Source of the DNA: Flabesymbios commensalis
Taxonomy: Eukaryota > Annelida > Polychaeta > Terebellida > Flabelligeridae
DNA: 64,000 bases
Direction: 5' to 3'
Assembly: GCA_964017125.1 (NCBI GenBank)
Contig: OZ024911.1
Location: 39,749,728 to 39,813,727 of the forward strand
Made by a program: the position numbers and the translations under genes. The notes under the pieces are model-generated. The model made no database searches and was not told the origin of the DNA. It worked only from the letters and a program-made list of their open reading frames with translations. Below are positions 1 through 11,004 of this stretch, in pieces (position 1 is the stretch's first letter; every line of letters begins with the position of its first letter).

Positions 1-412
1 CCCATGAAGTCAACTGATTTGTGATGCCCATTTGAATTTCCTTAAAAGTTGAATTACATAACATATAGGATGGGTATCCATGTTCTTTGATTTCACATTG
101 TGGTGTTTGTACATAGCCCTTGTAATGGAATACAGACGTCACACAAAAAATCGTCACACAAAGAATAAATCACTTGACTAGAAAACATGCCTCGACCATG
201 GTTGTGTTAGGTCAACAATATGAACAGTTTCGGTTATCACTGACCAACAGCGGCGCTTACTTATTGGCGTTGAACAAATGCCCTGCTTCCTTTCACATCT
301 TGGACTAAACCTGCATCGGTTTCTTTAGAGAAGAACACGTTTGTAAACGTTAATATTTCACGTGGTATCTGGTCCACCAGAGGGATTGAGCTGGGGGGAT
401 TCCACTTGGTAA
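1..412. other. Intergenic, nothing recognised
   Basis: No coding potential, repeat or RNA gene that I can support. Stop codons are frequent in all frames. Confidence 0.5.
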
Positions 413-477
413 CACGACGTTGCATCGACGTTGAATCAGCGTCAACGACATTGATTCAACGTCGATGCAACGTCGTG
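413..477. repeat. Perfect 26-bp-arm hairpin
   Basis: The arms at 413-438 and 452-477 are exact reverse complements around a 13-nt spacer. The stem is rich in ACGT and CGACGTTG motifs. It resembles other short palindromes in the window with a GCGTC..GAC core (near 5390, 32260, 47274 and 52527). There is no coding content. Confidence 0.85.
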
Positions 478-1209
478 TGCCAGTGGGTTCCTCGATGTTT
501 GTTCAAGTTGTTGATCGTGCAGGCCGCAAATCTAATTAGTCTTACCGTCAGGGCAGACCACATGGACCGTCCATTCCCTTTTCTATGCCTGTCAAATCTC
601 TTGCGTTTGTTACAACAATATTTGCGAGGGACACGTCATGTTAGGAGCGGACGATAGCTCGTTTTCCATGTTTTCTCAAGGTCGGATGGACACGTCACTT
701 CCGGAAAGGTAAACAGTCCTTGAGTGGTCAGTTTTCTAATCAATCAGTGTCATTCTTTAAAGATTTCTATAGCTTGAGTGTTTATTGTCTTGCCCCAACC
801 CTAAAGATCCAGTGTCGCGTGTCATGGACCTTCATACTCGTATGAAAGTATATGTATGTACATAGCCTAAGGTTAGGCCAACGTTGGTTTAATGCTGGGC
901 CAACACCTCAGACCAATCATTGTCTATTATGATGGATGGAGCTTTACGACATTCTTGAGATATTCTGTGTTTAGCAATATTATGACGAAGCGCTATGCAT
1001 GTGGCAAATCTTGACACATGGGCTATTATTGTTATTTTAAATCGAAAAAGAAATCAAATAGCCGTTTATTGATATTTGATCACATTTATTTGTTTGAAAG
1101 CGATAAATCGAGATGGCATTTTCCATTGTATGGTGGTGAAAAATTACACCTCTGTGATCAACTTCAATTATCAGTAGTTAACACCTTGATCACTGAGCAA
1201 TTCAATTTG
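478..1209. other. Intergenic, nothing firm
   Basis: Only a loose pair of GGCCAAC motifs near 873-917, related to the short palindrome family, is visible. No gene was recognised. Confidence 0.4.
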
Positions 1210-1272
1210 CATTTTCAGTCACTTGAAGCTGTGTCTCGCTAACGCGATCCACAACTTCAAGTGACTTAAAAT
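1210..1272. repeat. Hairpin core of a TTAA-type MITE family
   Basis: The two halves carry CACTTGAAG and CTTCAAGTG around TCTCGCTAACGCGA. The same hairpin core lies at the centre of the MITEs near 5888, 16172, 19805, 25308 and 29795. The outer CCCTTT ends are not visible here, so this is a remnant. Confidence 0.6.
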
Positions 1273-1732
1273 TTGCGTGATTTGCGAAATTTAAGTCCAT
1301 ACATAATTATGTCAGCGTATGAAGATTGAAAGCATATTTTACTTTTACCAATTATTTACAGGGGCTAGTGAAAACACATAATGTCTATTATAGTCGACAG
1401 CAGTGCTCTAAGAGTTAGGTAATGAGTCTGATGCACAGTAACTGTCAAGTGTTGATTTTAAACAGATTAGTGATTTCCCACACCAAAAGACATCATCCAT
1501 ACCAAAGCCACGTTCAGGTAATTAGCTTCCTCTACCACCACCCATCACGATGCGGTCAACCTTCCACTCCCTCCCTCGTGTTGCTTCATGTATAATTATT
1601 TGCCACTAATTTTTATTTTCGGCCTAGTATACCCGTACCTATGATGCCCTCTGCATTGTCGCGGATATTTACTCTCTGACATTGATAATACCTATATAAT
1701 GCGATGTTCCCATAATACATGTAGTAATCGCC

Positions 1733-1930
1733 TTGGTGGTGGACCAAGTGGTGTTGATGATGGTGGTGGTAGTGATGGTGCTGGTAGTGATGGTGGTGGT
1801 GGCTGTGTGGTAGTGATGGTGGTGATGATGGTGGTTGTGTTGGTGGTGTGGTAGTAGTGATGGTGGTGGTGGTTGTAATGGTGATGGTGATTGTGTCGGT
1901 GGTGGTGAGGGTAGTTGTGATGGTAGTGAT
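1733..1930. repeat. GTG/GAT-rich low-complexity tract
   Basis: An impure run of GGT, GAT and TGG units. The long open frames over it (His/Thr/Pro-rich on the minus strand) are products of the repeat. Confidence 0.85.
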
Positions 1931-2029
1931 CAGAAGAGGTGTCCAGTACCGTAGTCGTTATTTCATTCCGGGTAACCAACTGAGCATGCCAGAACACAAA
2001 AGAACTAAATCGGAAAAGCTTGGTTAAAA

Positions 2030-2707
2030 TAAAAGGTTTTACATTTTTTTTCTGAAAGAGTGAACTGTTTTTGAAGTTCTAATTTAACCGGGGAGGTGAT
2101 TCCACAATTTTGGGGCCGCCACAGAAAAAGACCCTTCACCCTTCTTAATTCGAGGAGCAAATAACACATTTTGGTCAGATGAGCAACGATCATGAGTACG
2201 TTTCGGAGGTTTAAGCATTTCCTTCAGATAGATTGGCTGTTTGTTGCATAAGGCCTTATAGGTGACTCAACTCCCTGAAGCCTGTTTAATTCTCGGTTTG
2301 TAGCATTATAGAGGAGACCATTGCAATAGTCCAGTTTAATTAAAAAAAGATTTCCGATGTCAAACTCCGACGCAGGCGACGTAAGTCACGAAGGTGATAT
2401 TAGCAAGAACGACAAACCAATGATATGTGTTTTCTGAAATTTAAACTGCCGTCAAACACGACTCCAAGATTTTAAGCGGAGTCTATTGGGGATCTAATAA
2501 TTTGGCGAGGAAATGTTTCATAAATTCTTTTCGATGTAATTTTGTTCCAAACAGTAAAACCTCTGTTTTTAACTTGAGTTTACCACTTCTCATCCAGTCA
2601 CCTACGTCCAACAGACAATCCTGCAACAGTGCTAATGACATCTCCGGTTCTGATTTCGATAGTGTAATATAGATCTGCGTGTCGTCAGCATAAAGATAGT
2701 GACACAT
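2030..2707 (-). mobile_element. LINE fragment, 3' part of a reverse transcriptase
   Basis: Read on the minus strand, residues near 2640-2707 spell LYADDTQIYI, the catalytic YADD box of non-LTR reverse transcriptases, followed near 2540-2600 by WMRSGKLKLK and LLFGTKLHR, typical of the L2/CR1 group. Further on, LGVVFDGSLNF (about 2460), LDYCNGLLYN (about 2315) and VAAPKLWNHLP (about 2100) match the usual C-terminal landmarks of that group. The frame is broken several times and both the endonuclease and the N-terminal half of the polymerase are absent. GTG-rich repeats flank both sides. It is dead; assignment to L2 rather than CR1 is tentative. Confidence 0.8.
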
Positions 2708-2757
2708 ATTATGTCTAGAGATTATTTTACTATGAGGTATTATTTTACTGGAGATGG

Positions 2758-3110
2758 TATTGTTAAAGATGTAGTAGTGGTGGTGATGGTTGTTGTGCTG
2801 TGGTAGTGGTTATTGTGGTAGTGTTGGTGGTGTTGTAGTGGTGATGGTGGCTGTGTTGGTGGTGTGGTAGTGGTGATAGTGGTGGTGTTGGTGGTGTGGT
2901 AGTGGTGATTATTATGGTGATGATGGTGGTGGTGTTGATGGTGGTGGTGGTTGTGTTGTTGTTGTTGGTGGTGATGATGATGATGGTGGTGGTAGTGGTG
3001 GTGGTGGTGATGACGATGGTGGTGGTGGTGTTGATGACGATGGTGGATGATGGTGATGATGGTATTGATGGTTGGTGATGATGCCATTGATGGTGGTGAT
3101 GATGGTGGTG
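2758..3110. repeat. GTG/GAT-rich low-complexity tract
   Basis: A second impure GTG tract, resembling 1733-1930, on the other side of the LINE fragment. Open frames across it on both strands (poly-His, poly-Val) are artefacts. Confidence 0.85.
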
Positions 3111-3504
3111 GTCGAGGCGCCCTTAACTGGGACATGTGCAAGTGGCTGGCAGTGTGGGTGCACGTCCCTTTATTTCTGAAAAATAATCTCAAAAGTCCCC
3201 TAAATTTGCCAAAATATATTTTTTTCAATACTGGATCAGCTCCTGTCTGAATACTGTATCAGGTTATCAGCAATAGGGAAACTAACACTTCAGCCACGGT
3301 ATGGTTAATTTCGACCCCTGCCCACTAGGTTATGTAAAGAGACCTAAGTGTCATTTTTACGTCTCGCTTCTTAGAAATGTTCTCTGTAAATGTGTATCAG
3401 AATCTGTCACACATTTCTTGTCCCGACTTGTTCTTTGTGTATCTTTTTCGTTTGGTTGTACAAAGCGGGGTTCGACAGAACAAACTCTATAAACTCTTCC
3501 ATCT

Positions 3505-3756
3505 TTAACCCTTTCAGGCCTGACTTTACCGTTGTCATCTTCATCCACTACAAGCCGCGAATTGCTGTCGCAATTCTCGACTTGTAGTGGATGAAGATGA
3601 TTTGATGTGGTTTAAAAATTGAAGAAAATTGCCATGCATTGGTAAGCCAGTTTCATGGAAACTTTCATTAAAAAGCCCTTATTTGTAGAAAAACCAAGTC
3701 TGTTTTCAGGGATGTAAAATGATGCTTTAATGCATCGTGAGGACTTAAAGGGTTAA
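3505..3756. mobile_element. piggyBac-like MITE with internal hairpin
   Basis: TTAA at 3505-3508 is followed by CCCTTTCAGGCC; the right end reads GGACTTAAAGGG then TTAA at 3753-3756. Target TTAA plus CCCTTT-like ends is the hallmark of piggyBac. Inside, TCATCTTCATCCACTACAAG (from about 3536) pairs with its exact complement ending near 3601, around a smaller AATTGC/GCAATT stem. There is no transposase, so it is non-autonomous. Confidence 0.75.
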
Positions 3757-5210
3757 TGGTGTTAGAGATGGGACTTTGTTTGCCATATTTGCACTGCGTA
3801 CTAGAAAAAGAGAGCAAAGAATGTTATTTTCAGGAAAACGCATATACACACCCTTCGGTTTTTATGTATTTTATTATTATACACTGTAAGGTTTTTTTGA
3901 CAGTTTATTTTACTATGACTTTTAAAATCTCAACTTTCATCGGCTGAGGAAAGATGTCATATATAGTGTAAATATTTTTTTTACACACACTTGTGAATTC
4001 AGCTTAGATATGCTGTGTACGTAGTTTGTTTCAAGAAATTAGCCATCCTTGATGTACTTCGTCTACTTGGATATAAGGGGGTATATATGCCACTTTGTGA
4101 AGTGTCAGGTATCATATCACATCTAATGTGACAACAAATGTTGAGTGTTTTGTAGGGCTGTAGATCACATAACATAACAATTATGTATCATATCATCAAC
4201 AAAATCTACATAAAAAATACCATTGACACTCCAAGAAATTATTGTTATATGTTTACCGACATCTGCCAATTATTTGTACGTTTATTCACTTGTTTTAGCG
4301 ACTTGTACATGCAAATCCCGTTTTTGTAAATATATAAAATTAACAACTTCAATGTGCACGAACAAAACTGTGTTTATAAGAATATTTAGATGAAATATGT
4401 ACAACACATGAAACATACCCCCAACTGGTTGAACGTATGTGTCGGTGATATATGCAACTTGTTAAATCATAATTAGTCTCGAAAAGTGATTTAAAATGTT
4501 AGAAGACTAGGGTTTTCACTTATATAAACGTCATGTTTTATGCTGGCATATCACGCATAAACAAAAACCTAGATTATTAAAAATAAACCAGGCTCATTCG
4601 TGATACCACCCAGTTATTTTAGTGTGGCCAGTTACGTTTTAAATTAGACTTGATGACCTACAATACAGGAATTTCTATGATATAGACACTTATATGATAG
4701 CTGTCGTGCATTTTGTATTCAATGTTTTTATTTAACATCTATTTGATAAACCTGTAAATTTTATATTCTCATAATCTGCGGTGATTATTTTAGCTTGAAT
4801 TAATATTTGATTTGGCATGGTTGTATACAAATAAATTAATATTCAACTGTGTAATATTAATGTATTTTGTTTTAATAATAAATAAGCTGTTTTTTTAAAC
4901 TGGTCATCCTTTTAAAGCCTAAATTGTATCAGCAATTCTAGCTTCGAAAGGATGGCATTGAATAAAGCAAAAATTAGGCATTCAGAGGGTTAACTAGCCG
5001 AAATTCAACTTTGCTCTAAACATGATATCAAATAATTTTCTTTTTCATACAGACAAAGCGAAACGGCTGAGGTTACGGTGGCTTATCGGAGGGGTTGGCC
5101 TACTAGCAAATTGTATGCTCACAAAAACAAGTAAAATATCCAAGATATTTAGTGTAGGCTACATTTGAGGCGTTGAGCCACTTGATGTGCCAGTGATATC
5201 CCGTTTCTCC
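3757..5210. other. AT-rich intergenic sequence, nothing recognised
   Basis: No open frame with family resemblance and no clear repeat. Short open frames are no longer than chance at this base composition. Confidence 0.5.
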
Positions 5211-5276
5211 ATCTTCCCAACAGCAAGGCTTGACACCGCAAGGCGTCGCGGAGTCAAGCCTTGCTGTCAGGAAGAT
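5211..5276. repeat. Hairpin, 14-bp core stem with inner and outer stems
   Basis: CAGCAAGGCTTGAC (5221-5234) pairs with GTCAAGCCTTGCTG (5253-5266). An inner CCGC/GCGG and an outer ATCTTCC/GGAAGAT extend the foldback. No flanking duplication was seen. Confidence 0.75.
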
Positions 5277-5379
5277 GCTTGTCTCCATTTTTAACTATGA
5301 TGTGATTAGCGCAAGCCTTGACCAGTTGACTGGACAAGATGCTTTTGTATCACAATGAGATCCAGCTATATCCCAGCAG

Positions 5380-5460
5380 ACACAAATCAATGTTGGCTTG
5401 ACGTAGGTCCAACGTCGTTGACGGTGTACCAACAGTGATCCAACATTGTTTCAACGTCTT
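5380..5460. repeat. Imperfect palindrome of the GTTGG/CCAAC type
   Basis: CAATGTTGG on the left and CCAACATTG on the right enclose GTCCAACGTCGTTGACGG. It has the same style as the palindromes at 47274 and 52527. Confidence 0.5.
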
Positions 5461-5887
5461 GTATTAAAAGAATAGTTTTCAATACATGGAATAAATAGAT
5501 TTGGTAAAAGTTAATATCGAATATTGAACCGATCCACAACTTCAGGTGGGTGAAAATTACTCATAATAATCTGCGACCGAACATTTGCCAATCGTGATAT
5601 CTAAACACAATGGCAGTGCTTTGATCGGTTTTTAAAACAGATTATAGTCATGCTTATAGCGCTCAACCGGTTAAAATGAGCGGACGATTTTAAATACTAC
5701 TGCAGCACTTAGATGGTTAAAACAGTGCCGCTTTTGTCAACTCAAAGACAAAGGAAAGCAAGGCACTTGATATCGAATAATAGCCGAGTGTGATAATATG
5801 CCAAACAAAAATATATTTTCCTTTTTTTCATAGATGCTAGTTTTTTCTCAAAAAATGTATTTTTTAAATAGTTTACTGTTTTAATTA

Positions 5888-6073
5888 TTAACCCTTTACC
5901 CGCCAAATTATTCAATCTGAATTTTCACCCACATGAAGTTGTGTCTCGCTGACGCGATCCACAACTTCAAGTGAGTGAAAATTATTCAGATTTGACAAAA
6001 TGGAGGTCAACTGTTTTCAAATATTGCTCATTGAAAACCCGAATATATGCGACACCGGCGGTTAAAGGGTTAA
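5888..6073. mobile_element. piggyBac-like MITE, whole
   Basis: TTAA (5888-5891) with CCCTTTACCCGCC on the left and CACCGGCGGTTAAAGGG with TTAA (6070-6073) on the right. The centre (about 5922-5984) is a foldback with TGAAGTTGTGTCTCGCTGAC and the matching CCACAACTTCA. Relatives lie at 16172, 19805, 25308 and 29795. Confidence 0.8.
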
Positions 6074-6177
6074 AGCGCTAAGTAATTAAATTTAAACTTT
6101 AACCCATTGGAAGTTGTGACTCGCTAATGCGACCCACACATTTCTGTGAGTAAAAAATACTTACATTTGGACAATTT

Positions 6178-6820
6178 AAATGAGAAATTTGCAATCTGTC
6201 CATTTTAATGGTCATTTAATCTTCAGATTTCCTTGTACAGATGGACAAGTTAAAAACGTTTTGTTCTTCTGAAGACTGTATATGGGGTGACGAACCCGCG
6301 CGTGACCCGGCGTCACAGACGGCAGCGTTATCAACCAGTTCACCAGGGCACTTGCCTTTCCCAGCGAGATAAGTATTAACGGTTTTCCAGATTCAGATTG
6401 CAAAAAAACTGTTGGTTAATAATAGAAAGGCTGGTTTAGGTGTTGGTGTCAATCCATTTCTATCCACCCTCACTTTGAGCATTCTATAACACTCACAGAG
6501 GAAATTAATAAAGGTAATGTGTGCTAAATACAGTTTGGAAAAGTGGCTAGGAGAGGTCGAGGTGCCATTGGAAATAAAAAAAACATTGGAAATAAAAAAT
6601 AATAATAATTAAATAATTGTCATACATTTTCGATTATTTTTTGTATCGCGTGGACACAAAAACCTCAGATTCAAATATTTATTATTTTTTGTTGTAACGT
6701 CATTTATTTTTGTTTTATGATGAACAGTGAATTGCTGACGTTTTCTGAATGATGGATGTGAATAAACCTTCAATATTTCATGGAAAAGGCAGAGAGAAAA
6801 AGAAACAACATCTATAGCGA
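6178..6820 (-). mobile_element. Interspersed repeat with tRNA-like promoter, copy 1
   Basis: Nearly identical to 23547-24190, with homology starting at AAATGAGAAATTTG and stopping at CTATAGCGA. On the minus strand a tRNA-like segment (about 6285-6375) has an A-box-like TGGTGAACTGG and a B-box-like GGGTTCGTCACC, which points to a SINE. Read on the plus strand, 6470-6600 resembles the tail of the adjacent SINE at 6838-7285 (CACTC.CAGAG, GGTCGA, then an A-rich end), so this may be two short elements fused. It ends next to that SINE. Confidence 0.65.
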
Positions 6821-6837
6821 TGTTTCACTCATGTATA

Positions 6838-7285
6838 GGGCGGGGGCCCTGATGCAGTGGGTAAAGCTTCCTGCTTGGGAAGTTGGAGATCGCGGGTTCG
6901 AGCCTCACTGTGGCCTTCAAGTTTTAAAGAAACAAAATGTTCCTTTCTCGCTCACTCGTAAAGATTCAATATTGTGGGGAGCCCCCGTGACCGAGAGGCG
7001 TGCTCGGACAGATCGCCAGGGCTCGAATTTCGAATCCTGTGTCTGGAGGGCAGTGTCATCTCATTCATCTCACCATCCTCAGGAGCTTCTCATGGTCCAG
7101 TTCAGCCTATGTGTGCACAAAGGTGGCCTAAAACCCCATTCATTTTATTTCATTTTTACACATGCACATTTCCTTGATTTGCTAACACTCGCAGAGAAAA
7201 TATTATCAACGGTAATTGGTCCTAAACAAATCTTAGAATGTTAAATGGAAGGGTCGATATCCCCTTGAGATAAAAAAATTAAGAT
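6838..7285 (+). mobile_element. SINE with two tRNA-like units
   Basis: The first tRNA-like head (about 6840-6915) has CGGGTTCGAGCC as B box. A second tRNA-like unit (about 6980-7042) has GACCGAGAGG as A box and GGCTCGAATTTCGAATCC as B box. The body ends in an A-rich tail near 7285. Copies or fragments occur at 11005-11270, 26298-26610, 54940-55250, 55353-55620 and 57795-57960. The 154-residue open frame over it is an artefact. Confidence 0.8.
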
Positions 7286-8517
7286 AATAAATAATACAAA
7301 ACGTTGCAACATGGGGCTGCCGAACAAATAAACAGGAGCAATCATCGTGGGTGGCTTTGCGTCATTTTATCCAAACAGGTACGGGACTATTTTACTATAA
7401 AACCCTCCAAAGATGCGCAGGAAGAAATAATAGACAAACCTGTTGATTCACCACTGCCCATGAGATAGCTGTACATAGATTCCAAGAATAATTGTAGAAA
7501 GACAAGGATATTATTATAGCTGGCATCTATATGGGTCATGGCAACCTTCGTGTTTTGATGCAACAGAAACAAACAGTTGTGTATTAGAAAATCATTCTTT
7601 TTTGTTCCATATTTAGTGGGAAGATAGTGAACAATAAAACAAGGGTTACAACCGGAGAATCAATATACACATTGAATTTTGAGGACAGAAGTAGCTGTGA
7701 AGCAGAATGATTTCAAACTCTTGATGTCGATATAATCTGTTTACTAGTGGAGTCCAGTATCGCAGACCAGTTACAGGTAAATTACGTGAGATGCTTCATC
7801 GTGCCAGAACAATGATATATATGCCATCTCCGACCAACAACTTTTAAAAAGGCACACTTGAATGCTGAATAGATGAATATGTTTTCCAAGGTTCCACCGA
7901 TGGTGAATGGAAATTGCCTAATCATATTCTGCTGTGTATGACGTTGTGGCATTTATTAAATTACACCTCCGCTAATATTTTGCATAGCTATCTGCTCTAC
8001 TCAATATGTTCTAAATAATCTATCACCCAGTTAAGGTGTTAGTATTTGATTCAGAATTCACCAGTATTTCACCAGAATCCATAATCCGCTCGAGTTCACA
8101 CGCGGTATGAATTCCTGCTTCTGGTAGTGTTTACTGCATAGAAAGAAAAACATCTCACCCGACCTTCGAGAAGCACGTGCTAGCTAACACAATTAGTAGT
8201 ACCTTTGTTGGATAGACGACCTCTGGTCATGATATACTTTCTGGTGAATTATGAGTGGTGTGAACTGAGGCAGGTTATATTATGATGGAATTAGTGAAAT
8301 ATGAATGAAATAATGGTGCATGGACTTGATCCTGGATGATGCAGAAGGGAAGTAGCTCAGACACATCCCTCAGCACAGTAGTCAGCGCTCAAGAGAGAAA
8401 CACTGGTCCTTCTTATAATGGATCTTGGAGCACCTTACAATGTCCAAATATTTTCATCCGCTATACACAGTGGAATATGCTTTGGTAAATTCCATCAACA
8501 TTGCTGGCAGTACTGCA
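7286..8517. other. Intergenic, nothing recognised
   Basis: No gene, hairpin or known repeat that I can support. A loose partial match to the 8518 tandem unit lies near 8395-8440. Confidence 0.45.
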
Positions 8518-8890
8518 ATATCTAGCCTGATTGTATTCACCAAATGATTTTTTTGAATAGGCATTCAAGTGTACCCATATCTACTTGACTTGGTCCGAAA
8601 TGGTTTGTGTATCGCTATTATGTCACGATGAAGCATCACTTACAAACTTAATCTCCCCCACATGATCCGTGGCCAAGATTGCAATAAATCTGTCCCGGAT
8701 CTTGGAACACCTTAAATATAGCCTGATAGATTTCACCAAATGCTTTGTTAAAAAGGCATTCAAATGTACTAGTCCAGCTTGGCTGGGTACGAGATACTTT
8801 GTGTATAACTGTACATGATGTCATGATGAATAATCCCTTGTGTAATTATTCCCATATGATCCGTGGCAAATATTGTATTAAACTGTCCTG
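8518..8890. repeat. Diverged tandem duplication, about 195-bp unit
   Basis: Unit 1 begins at TAGCCTGATTG (about 8523) and unit 2 at TAGCCTGATAG (about 8718). Both contain TTTCACCAAATG or TTCACCAAATG, CATTCAA.TGTAC, TTTGTGTAT, ATGATCCGTGGC and CTGTCC. No coding role was seen. Confidence 0.65.
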
Positions 8891-10094
8891 ACTCTTGGAG
8901 TTACAGCCGTTACTGAATTCATGTGGTACTCCCTTTAATTACTAGATCTGTACTAAATGGGAGGAAAAGGAACCGGTTTAATTTAGCCAAAGTGATCGGA
9001 GTGACAATGTACACACTTTCTAGTACAATTGTTTTTATGTAGGCCTACAGGTAATCTTGATTTTTATATTTCTAGAATGACTAATTGCGTTGCCACGTGT
9101 TACTGGATAGCATCTGCTGATCATATATATATAACAGGTATTCAAGTGTCTCTTAAAACGTAGCTTAGACGGAGATGTCTTTTATTTCACTGTTCTGTTA
9201 TGATGGAGCATTCGTTGCAATCTTTTCTAATTTAATGACTTGAGTAGGCCACTGGGCCTCCCACGTACACAGAGCATATCCACACATTATTGTTTTTAAA
9301 AGCTTGCAATTTTCCGAGTTCGAAGCTACTTTAGTTGTGTCTCCCACTGTCAAAATTAAAACTTGCATGTTGATTCTGTTCACTTTTATTTTGTCTCCCT
9401 ACCCACTCAATATGCAACATACGATGTAGGTTGAAACTGAATTGTATTGTATCTGGCTAAACTTCTCTGTGGTTGCGAGCTATTTGTTTCTGTTGTATCA
9501 GAGTATAAACCAAGCCATTGAATGTTTGCTCTGACCCACTTAAATGCCCGCTGTCGTACAGTCGTAATAGCCTTGTCACTCTCCAATTATGGTTGGAATA
9601 TATAAACATATATTTCTCGTGTGCTGTGATGAATCAACAGCCCCCTGTTAATTCTTCTTGTGCATCACTTAAGGATCATAAAGAAAAAAAATGCACCACA
9701 ACCACCCACCAAGATTTTTTCTGGTTATTTGTTTGGCAGCAAAACCTATAAAACATTGCTTAAACAAACAATTTGTGTGCCATTTTGTATCATTTTTTTC
9801 CAAATTGTTTTATTGCGAATCGATCCTCCACCCCTATATTACCTTTATTATTTTCCTCCGTGAGTGTTGTGAAATATTTCTTTGCAAATCAAGGAAATGT
9901 ATGAAAAATATCTATTGAAGTTGTTCAGTTTCTACACTATAGAGATTACGCCTATTTGTGGCATATTTAGGGTAAGTCAACGAAACTTACATAATTCAGA
10001 AACCGTCAACAATCAACATCAACAATTTATCATAATACAGGCAAAAAAATGTTAGACAAAATTGTGACTGTTCTAGAACTGAAGTTATGGCTCA
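8891..10094. other. Intergenic, nothing recognised
   Basis: AT-rich. No family resemblance in the short open frames here. Confidence 0.45.
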
Positions 10095-10228
10095 ATTCTG
10101 TGAAACGCAGTGACGTCACTCGGTGAAAACAAGGCTATATAACACCCCCTCCCCCATACTTCATTCTGTGAAATGCAGTGACGTCACTCGGTGAAAACAA
10201 AGTTATATAAGAACCCTCCCCCATACGT
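10095..10228 (+). promoter_or_regulatory. Tandem CRE-TATA module, two 68-bp units
   Basis: Two near-identical units start at ATTCTGTGAAA (10095 and 10163). Each has a palindromic CRE, TGACGTCA (10111-10118; 10179-10186), and a TATATAA box (10136-10142; 10204-10210) 17 bp further on. That order and spacing are those of a core promoter reading right. An ATG in fair context (AAAATGG) lies at 10312, about 100 bp past the second TATA. It may equally be a chance tandem repeat; there is no transcript evidence. Confidence 0.4.
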
Positions 10229-10311
10229 CATCGTATTAGCCAGCTCGGTGAAAACGAAGGAGGTCGAGGTCATTGAGTTTCACAGAATACGTGATTTCGT
10301 ATATTTCGAAA

Positions 10312-10404
10312 ATGGCAGCTTTTGATGTTGGGGGAGGTCTGCAGAGCAAGACAAACTTGGTCTCAGACTGTCCTGGAGGGGGGAGGGGGGGGGGTGCACG
10401 GTAA
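10312..10404 (+). CDS. Possible short ORF or first exon after the CRE-TATA module
   Basis: A 30-codon frame starting MAAFDVGGGLQSK and running into a glycine-rich stretch before TAA. Its only support is position, a Kozak-like start and the promoter-like module upstream. The glycine-rich part comes from a G run. A possible splice donor (CACG|GTAACC) overlaps the stop, so it could be a first coding exon whose continuation I cannot find. It matches no family I know. Confidence 0.12.
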   Translation: MAAFDVGGGLQSKTNLVSDCPGGGRGGGAR

Positions 10405-10751
10405 CCCTATCTGTTCCATGGACTACATAATATCTACATGTACGCTTGATTAAATCAACCGTTACATTGTAATGATACATAATTATATTAAGAATAACAT
10501 ACATGATAACTATTCAAATAGGGTTAAACCGCATTGACACGAATGCTCTGAAAGGCTTATTTTTTATATAAGATTTGATATAACGATTTCATTGTTTTTA
10601 TTTAAAATATGCCATGTGGTGCGCAAATTCGACAAGGAGGCTTAAAGGGTTGACTAACAGGTAACTGCATGTCAACATTACTCCACCCCTTCCACATCTG
10701 TGCGAGAAGTGTCACCTTATTAATAGCAACTACGATTAAGGGTCGAATGAG

Positions 10752-10998
10752 TTAACCCTTAAAGCGCTGAATTTGTCATGGAAATCAAGGAAACCAAAGC
10801 GTTTTTTTCAATTTAAAATCATCATAAATGTCTTAGTTAGCTCTTCCCGATTCATTTGAATACCTATGTTATGGGTCTACGGCCATTAGAAATATTTTTA
10901 CTCTTACAGTGAGGGGATCGACTTTAGTCGTCAGAATCTGACGTCTACAGACGTCAGATTCTGACGACTAAAGTCGATCCCCGCACTGTGAGGGGTAA
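10752..10998. mobile_element. piggyBac-like MITE with perfect 34-bp palindrome
   Basis: Starts at TTAA with CCCTTAAAGCGCTGAAT; the right end is GCACTGTGAGGGGTAAT, slightly decayed. Near its right side, arms 10913-10946 and 10949-10982 are exact reverse complements with a 2-nt spacer, built from GACGTCAGATTCTGACG-type sequence. Relatives are at 36759-36965 and 62312-62559. Confidence 0.75.
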
Positions 10999-11004
10999 TC
11001 GATA

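Noticed and set aside
2740-3228. His-rich open frame (possible metal-binding protein)
   Set aside because: It follows the impure GTG/GAT tract exactly, with no conserved domain outside it.
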